From Trifolium pratense (lineage: Eukaryota > Streptophyta > Magnoliopsida > Fabales > Fabaceae): 64,000 bases of DNA. The notes below the pieces were generated by a model that was not told the origin of the DNA, made no database searches, and saw only the letters and a program-made list of their open reading frames with translations. Below, piece after piece: positions 55,927 to 64,000 of this stretch. The stretch covers positions 39,717,362 to 39,781,361 of the forward strand of contig NC_060061.1 of NCBI RefSeq assembly GCF_020283565.1. The letters run 5' to 3'. The position numbers were made by a program, and so were the translations under genes. The stretch's first letter is position 1. Every line of letters begins with the position of its first letter.

Positions 55927-57400
55927 CATAACCTTCAACCGTAATGTGAACACATAGACTTTGAGTTTCCCTCTGGTCATTGTTTAATACTTTTTTAGTG
56001 CCTTGTGTCATTTAATTTGTCAGTTTTATTTTCTATAAAATTTTGTCTTATAAGAGCAAGTTGTTGATCATATGCGATTTAAATAGTGACAATTAACTGT
56101 AATAATGCATAACTACATCTCTTGTTTAATACGACATCATTTTTTTGTTTTCATCACCCGTATCCAGTCCACTGGATCACCTAATCTGGTTCAGAGGTTA
56201 GTTTTGATATCAAGTGATTTCAACCCCTCGCAATTGAGAAGAATCGAACCGTGATCCTCCTTACCATCATTTGTCATTTATATTAGTTTATTTATAAAAT
56301 TTGTCGCACATGAGCAAGTTGTTGATCATATGATTAAATTAGTGGCAATAGGATGTAATAATATTGATTAAACAATGTATGTTAGTCTTAGCTCTTTTTT
56401 TTAGTTTATCATATGGGGGAGTCATCAATAATTTAGTTTTTAATAATTGGTTCTACAATAAAGTGTGGTGTAATTTAGCCATCGTAGAGTCAAAAGAAGA
56501 TTTGAATATCTATTGCACAAATTGGATTTAGTTAATTTATATTGGCGACTAGCAATGCTTTGTTTAAAGAGACCAAATTTTAATATCTATTGCAACATTT
56601 TTTGAGTTAGCTGTGATCTAATAGATGTGCAAGTTATGGAGAAATTTTGTGCTTAAAATTGTATCTGTGTGATTATGCATAGATAGATTCTATACTTTAT
56701 CATCCTATTAGTCGATATTTTATTAGCGGGGTGTGATTTACTCACGGTGTAATATTTGCCTTCTACAATTGATTTTTAGCTTTGAAAATATTTTTCAAAA
56801 AAAAATTACATGAATGAATTTATCCACTAATAAGATAAAGTATAGAATTTATCCTTACTTGTTGAGTATGTGGCTTATATGTATCAGAAACAGGTTGGGG
56901 GCTGCCGAGGAGCTGAGCTAGCGGAGGGAAATTATTTTTTCTTTTCTTACACTATTCAAAAATAAAAAAGAGATTATGGAAGATACAAATCACATGTTAA
57001 GAGATTACAACTATGCTTACATTCCACCGTAAGATGTAGCATGTGCAAAAAATCATAATTATGGATAAATCCTATTTGTGATTGTGGATAAATCCCAAAC
57101 AGAACACATTTTAAAGATCAATTAACACAGACACACATACAACTTACAAGAACAAACAAAGAAAGCATCATTAAACATTTTGTCCCTTAAAACTAAAAGT
57201 ATAACCAACCAACCTACGAAGCACGGACAAGGACAATCATGGTAAGAAAGTGCTTCATATTATAACTACAGATTTTGATCAGAATATCAAGCAATAACCA
57301 CCTAGACCATTAATTCTCTATAGCATGGTAAGAAAGGGTTATAACTGATTAATATAACTTAAAAACCAGTGAGAATTTGAAATATTACATACAGCATGTA
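55927..57400. other. NLR upstream region and intergenic DNA
   Basis: AT-rich. It contains the truncated SINE at 56143-56264 and no supported gene. A gaagcacggac motif at 57217 recurs near 58741 (gaagcacgaac), on either side of the METTL7-like exon, and may mark an old element. Confidence 0.45.
56143..56264 (-). mobile_element. Truncated SINE
   Basis: On the minus strand it contains ggatcacggttcgattctt (B-box region) and a tail of T/A at the other end. It is the same family as the SINE at 26994-27148 but lacks the A-box end. The short repeat catcattt at both edges (56135-56142 and 56265-56272) is the likely TSD. Confidence 0.7.
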
Positions 57401-57526
57401 TAAACTCAAAATTTGAGAGTGGAAGTCCAGCCGATGCAGCAGAAGATCGAGCATACTTCTCCATCTGCGGATTAGGATCAATGCCAACAACCTGCACAAC
57501 AGACTTGTACCGAGCAACCTTACAAG
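57400..57526 (-). pseudogene. Isolated METTL7-like methyltransferase exon
   Basis: On the minus strand the frame reads VVQVVGIDPNPQMEKYARSS, then GLPLSNFEFIHAV, followed by a GTATGT donor. It is preceded by ttttcttgtaag, a possible acceptor. This matches the S-adenosyl-methionine-binding core (VVGxDPN) of plant METTL7-like methyltransferases. The exons normally before it (a VLEIGxGTG motif) and after it are not visible within 1-2 kb. It is an orphan exon or gene relic. Confidence 0.65.
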
Positions 57527-58030
57527 AAAACATCGCAAAAATCAACTCGATGCAATGATAAGAAAAACATAAAAATATACAAAAAAAGAGAATAAAACAT
57601 AAAGGTTGGAACAATTATGTTCCTATAATTAACAAAATTTTAAAACGATATCTGAAATTGAATATACTCAATCACATTAGCCCTTACAGAACAATTTTAG
57701 GGACTAAATTGATCGACCCAAAAGACTAACGTGGTCAAGAATTTCAATTTCAGTGATCATTATGAAATTCCATTCTTAAACATGACTGTACCTCTCTGTG
57801 TTTACGGTCCAAAGTACACCAACCTTGGTAGCTTCTTTGAACTCCCTAAAATTCATTAAACATATTATGTAACTTTCAAATTGATCATAAGGTACTGAAT
57901 TAATTAACTAGAGAAAGCCAGCACACAAGATGAGTGAATAGTAATCAATTATTAGGCATAGCATACTCCAAAATAAGCAATAATAAACATATGGTGATAA
58001 TGATGATGATGATGAGAAGATAAATTTTTA

Positions 58031-58217
58031 GGCAAATGCTAACGAGTGCCCCCGGGGCACTCTTTAAGGTTTTAAATAGTAAGTTTTTATAGAATTTTTA
58101 TGGGAATACGTCAAGTCAACGCATTGAAAATTGTAATGTTTAACTTTTTGAATAAAAAGTTTCTTTAAATAGAATCCAAAATAAAGAGTGCCCCGGGGGC
58201 ACTCGTTAGCAACACCC
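58031..58217. mobile_element. MULE-type MITE
   Basis: The 9-bp TSD aaattttta lies at 58022-58030 and 58218-58226. The ends ggcaaatgctaacgagtgcc and ggcactcgttagcaacaccc are inverted, with a ccccgggg core motif in each. 187 bp. Confidence 0.88.
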
Positions 58218-58554
58218 AAATTTTTAAGTTAGCACACAAGACACTGTTGAAGAGTGGGGAATTTCACGGGGAAAAGAGTGAAATTGGGAAAATGAAAGTA
58301 GAAACGCGGGAGAATCCAAAATAAAGCCCTGTTGAAAAATAGACAAAAACACTTACGCACCGATTGACCTAGTTTTTTTTTTTTCACAAACAGTTTTTGT
58401 AACTTTTTATGTATTATTATAAGTCTTTTAAAGGTAGTTTATGATAAAATAACATATAAAAATACAATTTTGACTAGTATGAACTTATAAAATAACATAA
58501 AACCTAATTTATATTGCATAAGCTGTTTGCATAAGCTCAAAAAAAGAGGAAAAA

Positions 58555-58681
58555 AAGTTAGGGCAAACGGTACCTCAGCCACCGTTAAACACGTAGCAAA
58601 TGTACTTAAATGCCCACGGTCACAGCAACCGTAGCAACCGTGGCTAATAAACTGTGGATAAAGGCCGAATTTTTTGTAGTG
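58555..58681. mobile_element. CACTA element 3' end
   Basis: It ends cgaattttttgtagtg (58666-58681), the inverse of CACTACAAAAAATTCG. Inside are repeats of aaccgtagcaaccgtgg. The other terminus is not visible nearby, so it is a truncated or diverged element. Confidence 0.6.
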
Positions 58682-59443
58682 GAAGCGAAGGGATATTTAC
58701 GACCGTAAAATTATTATTATAAATACTACTTGTAACCTATGAAGCACGAACGCAGACACGAACACATGACACGTCACGGACACTGACACGTCGACACCGA
58801 TAAAAATTTGGAAAAATGACATAATTTAGTGTAATTGGTGCTTCCTAGCTTGTAACACCGAAACTCTAATTCATTCATTAATCGAATAGAAACGAGCTGT
58901 AACGAATTCTACCATCGGAGACCTACCTACGAGAAACTCCGTTATCAAACTTCATTTATGTTGATCATCATTTCCTTTCGTTATTATTTCCTTTTATTAC
59001 TGGTGAGTAAATATTAAAATTGTATTAGAATCTTACATTACCAAAGTTAGTAGATCTATATATTTGTTTGGTGCCTTCATCTTTTAATATAACTTTTGGT
59101 GTGAGATACAAATGCCATTTAACAAGTTAACCCACATGGCCACATATATGTATAACTGTAAAATTCATGTTTGAAATCGACATATACTAGTTTATTTTTA
59201 TTTTACGTACATATACTAATTTTAAATTACAAGGCACAAAGTTAATTTTAATCGAGAGCGAGCTACCAAATATTCCAAAATCAATTTTAAATTCATAACA
59301 TATTCTTAAAAAAAAATTGATGCATTATAAAAGTAACTAATAGGTGACAATGCCTTATTGACTTATTACAAGACAGCATAATTAACTTATTTTACTTTGT
59401 GCTTAATTATTCTCCAAATTTTCCATCCAATCCACAACAATGT
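58682..59443. other. Intergenic downstream of the GST gene
   Basis: It begins with gacacgtcacggacactgacacgtcgacacc, a low-complexity repeat typical of dispersed plant elements, then AT-rich DNA. No gene is seen. Confidence 0.45.
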
Positions 59444-60674
<1,231 letters not shown>

Positions 60675-60731
60675 TTAGATTTTTTGTAATTTGAAACTAA
60701 GATATTGTTTAGATCTTTGTGGTTGTTTGGG

Positions 60732-60741
60732 TTATTTATAG
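60732..60741 (-). promoter_or_regulatory. TATA box of the GST gene
   Basis: The minus strand reads ctataaataa about 85 bp upstream of the ATG. Confidence 0.65.
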
Positions 60742-61402
60742 TTGTGCATGTCTTGTTTGGCAAGAAATAAAATGTGGAAAGTTTACAAAAAGATGAGTCA
60801 TTGCTCATGTAGTCATGTTGGACTTGTGTGGTGTGGTATCTTTGGTGTGCTCTTCTTGTTTTCTTTCTTTCTTTTTCTCTTTTCAACTTTTTGTCTTATG
60901 AATATTATCTCAGAGTGAGTCATCGACACCTATAATTATCCTACAATGTAGAATGCTTCTTTCGTGGGTATGTTACTAGAACTACTAGAAATGTGAAAGG
61001 AATAAATTGAGATGCAATTGGTCTATTTTGATAGAAATCAAATTTGACCCGGGATATACCGACATATAATTGTAGTAGTGTTGACCGTCTAATAATGTGC
61101 TACAAGGCTATGAAAATAAAATGTATTGCATTATGAAAAAAATAGGAATTTACATCTCTCTATAGGATAAAGTGAGAAAAATAAAAATTGTTGAAGAAGC
61201 CAAATAATAATTATATTACAAACAAGTTAAGTACTGGCTAACTTTAATAACTATGAGAAGTTTATCGAATAAAAATAAAGACATAAGTGTTAAAAAGTAA
61301 CACATAATAAAAAGATTCCAACAAGTAGCCAACCAAATCACGTGTAAATTAGATCAAACATCTTTACGAAACAAAAATAAATTACTAAATTGCAATTGCG
61401 GT
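60742..61402. other. GST upstream region
   Basis: AT-rich promoter and intergenic DNA with no further gene or element recognised. Confidence 0.5.
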
Positions 61403-64000
61403 GCAGGAGACCTTGGCGCCGACTTCGATGATTAAGAATTGTGACAAACACTGTGAAACACCTTGGTGACCCGAGTTTCTTTGTTACTAAATGTTAAACA
61501 GTGTGGATTTCCCATGCTATAATACAAGCAAGTAATGATTTAGTGAGTAATCATTTGTGATTTGGGTAGCTTTCGCCACAAGGGAACTATTTTGGCACCA
61601 CATCACTATAATTCTAACTTCCTCACCATCCAAGGTCGTAGCAGATTTAATGGTCTGAATATTTGGCTAAACGAAAATAGAAGAAAAATCGAAGTGAATT
61701 TTCCTACGAATATGTGCTTGTTCAAACAAGAAAACGGGTAATTGTATTTATGATATTTTAATTAAAACAATTTAAAGTAACTAGATGTGTCGGCGTCGTG
61801 CCAATCTCTATACAAATATTCATTTTAAACACTATATTTCTAATATCTTTTGTTGTATGTTTATTTATTTTTTTTGTATTAAAAATGTAGATTGAGTGGT
61901 TGACCGGTGAAAACATCAAAATAGCAATGCATTAGATTATTGTTGCAAATAGAACTATTGAAGCACTCGCTGTCGCAAAAGACCCACATCGTAGTTTATG
62001 GGGAATTTCTTTAACAGTGGGTGATTACTCCTTCAAATGAACTTCTTATGGTCAATTATTGTATTACTAACTTGTTAATTTTTTGTCACTTTCAGCTATA
62101 TGTGCAACTAGCACCAGATGTTGTTTGAAGTTGTTGGAAAGTTTTGTTGATTCACTGCTGACAAATAATTACCCGCCCACACGTGCAAGAGACCTTGGCG
62201 CCGGCTTCAATGATTAACAATTGTGGCAAATACTATGAAACACCTTGGTTACCTGAGTTTCTTTGTTACTAAATGTTAAACGGTGTGGATTTCCCATGCT
62301 AATACAAGCAAGTAATAGTGTAGTGAGTAATCATTTATTTTTCACAACTAGGGTCCTCATGTGTTTGCCCCAAATGGTTGTCATTTGGGTACCCTTAGCC
62401 ACAAGGGAACTGTTTTGGCACCATATCACTATAATTCTAACTTCCTGACCAGGGGCGTCTCCGGGTTTTAGGAGGCTCTGTGCAAAATATAAAAGTGACC
62501 CCTTAATATAAAAAATATAATTTTTTTTAAAAAAAAACTGTCGATTTAAATTGCGTATAATATAAAAAAAATTATTTTTATTCTTGTAAACATATAGATT
62601 ATCAATATTAAACTAATTGCATTAAATCAAATGGATAAGTAATACAAAATAATTATCTTTGTATACAACGTCAAAAAGGAATCTGCTAATCTGAGGTTAA
62701 ATTTTATGCAAAGATTAAAATGGACTAAAACTATATTTACGAGTATAGATTACTAATCTATTGATACTCATATGATATTATATGAACATTAACGATATAT
62801 AACTATTAGTTTAGGGCCTAAAAATTAATCTATTAATATACATATGATATTTTATGGGTATAAATAATATATGAGTAATATTATAGGACCTCAAAATTTT
62901 GAGCTGAGGCCATCAAAATTTTGAGGCTCGATGCCGTCGCACACCTCGCACATGTGTGCAAGCCGCCACTGTTCCTGACCATCCATGGTCGCAACAGATT
63001 TAATGGTTTGAATGTTTGGCTAGAGAATGGAAGAAAAATCGAAGTGAATATTCCTACCGAATATCTGCTAGTTCAGAAAAGAAAACAAATAACTGTATTT
63101 ATGATATTTTAATTAAAACGATTTAAAGTAACTAGATGCGTCAGCGTCGTGCCAATCTTTGTACAAATTTCATTTTACACATTATATTTCTAATATCTTT
63201 TGTTGTATGTTTATTTTTTTGGTATTAAAAAAGTAGATCGAGTGGTTGACCGGTGAAAACATCAAAGCAGTAATGCACGAGATTATTGACAGACAGAACC
63301 ATCGAAGCACTCGCTTTAGCAAAAGAGCTACATCGTAGTTTATGGGAAATTTCTTCAACAGTGAGTGAGTACTCCTTCAAATGTACTTCTTATGTTCAAT
63401 TATTATATTACTAACCGGTTAATTTTCCATCACTTTCAGCTATATGTGCAAATAGCACCAGATTGTTTAAAGCTGTTGGAAAGCTTTGTCGATTTACCGT
63501 TGGCAGATAATTACCCGCTGACACGTGCAAGAGACTTTGGTGTCAGCTTCAATGATTAAGAACAGGTATCTTGTATGTTTATTTTTTTGTATGTATATTT
63601 TTTGTATTAAAAAGGTAGATAGAGTGGTTGATCGGTGCAAACATCAAAGCAGTACTGCACAAGATTATTGTTACAGACAGAACCATTGAAGCACTCACTG
63701 TAGCAAAAGAGCTACATCGAACGGTGAGTGATTACACTTTCAAATGTACTTCTTATGTTCAATTATTGTATTACTAACTGGTTAATTTTCTGTCACTTTC
63801 AGCTATATGTGCAAATTACACTAGATGTTGTTTTAAGCCGTTGGAAAGCTTTGTCGATTCAACGTTGACAGATAATTACCCGCCCACACGTGTAGGAGAC
63901 CTAGGTGTCTAAAAAATGGTCTGAATGTGTGGCTAAACAATGGAAGAAAAAACTAAATGAATATTCCTACCGGATATGTGCTTGTTCATACAAAAAATAG
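61403..64000 (+). pseudogene. Tandem array of unknown gene fragments
   Basis: A unit of about 780 bp is repeated: copy A 61403-62184, copy B 62185-63525 (enlarged by a 522-bp hAT), shortened copy C 63526-63887, and D from 63888 to the window edge. Each unit contains coding-like pieces: GTLSHKGTVLAPYHYNSNFL; RFNGLNVWLENGRKIEVNIP; EWLTGENIKIAMH; and SFVDSLLTDNYPPTRARDLG. GT and AG signals separate them. Stops and frameshifts occur in every copy. I do not recognise the family. C and D lack the first half of the unit. Confidence 0.6.
62450..62971. mobile_element. hAT element in tandem copy B
   Basis: The 8-bp TSD ttcctgac lies at 62442-62449 and 62972-62979. The ends caggggcg and cgccactg are inverted, as in Ac-like hATs. 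522 bp, AT-rich core. Copy A (about 61616-61630, cttcctcaccatcc) shows the uninterrupted site. Confidence 0.9.

Overview
The window is AT-rich plant nuclear DNA. GT-AG introns, plant-only gene families (class III peroxidase, tau GST, cytokinin response factor, CC-NBS-LRR, NETWORKED) and dense small DNA transposons show this. The look of the SINEs and LTRs suggests a legume, probably of the Medicago/Trifolium/Vicia/Pisum group, but that is inference.

Seven genes look intact: a group VI AP2/ERF factor (14026-14823, +); the translation initiation factor eIF2 beta (nine coding exons, 20217-23280, +, plus a 5'UTR intron); a NET4-type actin-binding coiled-coil protein (24503-26074, +, N-terminus uncertain); a class III peroxidase (27269-29462, -); a DEAD-box RNA helicase (14 exons, 32634-40409, -); a CC-NBS-LRR immune receptor (52941-55823, -, one exon); and a tau-class GST (59444-60647, -). 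They form no operon or cluster. The links are loose: CRF, peroxidase, NLR and GST fit hormone or stress responses, while eIF2 beta and the helicase are RNA/translation housekeeping genes.

Broken genes: an F-box/FBD gene split by a solo LTR, with its 3' half duplicated in tandem (5197-9435) and a third fragment near 51.4 kb; a plant-mobile-domain pseudogene (41553-42660); two LINE RNase H remnants; a lone METTL7-like methyltransferase exon (57.4 kb); and a tandem array of unknown gene fragments at the right end (61.4-64.0 kb).

Most of the rest is transposon-derived, and many elements could be delimited to the base by target-site duplications (TSDs). Those with 9-bp TSDs are MULEs at 621-2146, 10148-11050, 31508-32240, 46130-48390 and 58031-58217. 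Those with 8-bp TSDs are hATs at 3428-4232, 9765-11332, 42685-43295 and 62450-62971. There are also a mini-CACTA (3204-3421), PIF/Harbinger-like MITEs, Stowaway MITEs, four or five SINEs, two gypsy-type solo LTRs and several copia-type LTR pieces. They nest in readable order, for example copia-type LTR > hAT > MULE at 9756-11521.

The most notable observations are: (1) two related solo LTRs each carry an array of short palindromes directly upstream of their TATA box, with unrelated palindrome sequences; (2) a MULE carries an intron-containing GRF zinc-finger fragment; (3) a Stowaway MITE supplies the last 16 codons and the stop of the NLR; (4) a hAT carries a tRNA-like A-box/B-box module; (5) there is an unexplained pair of ~147-bp direct repeats around 50 kb with a hairpin between them.
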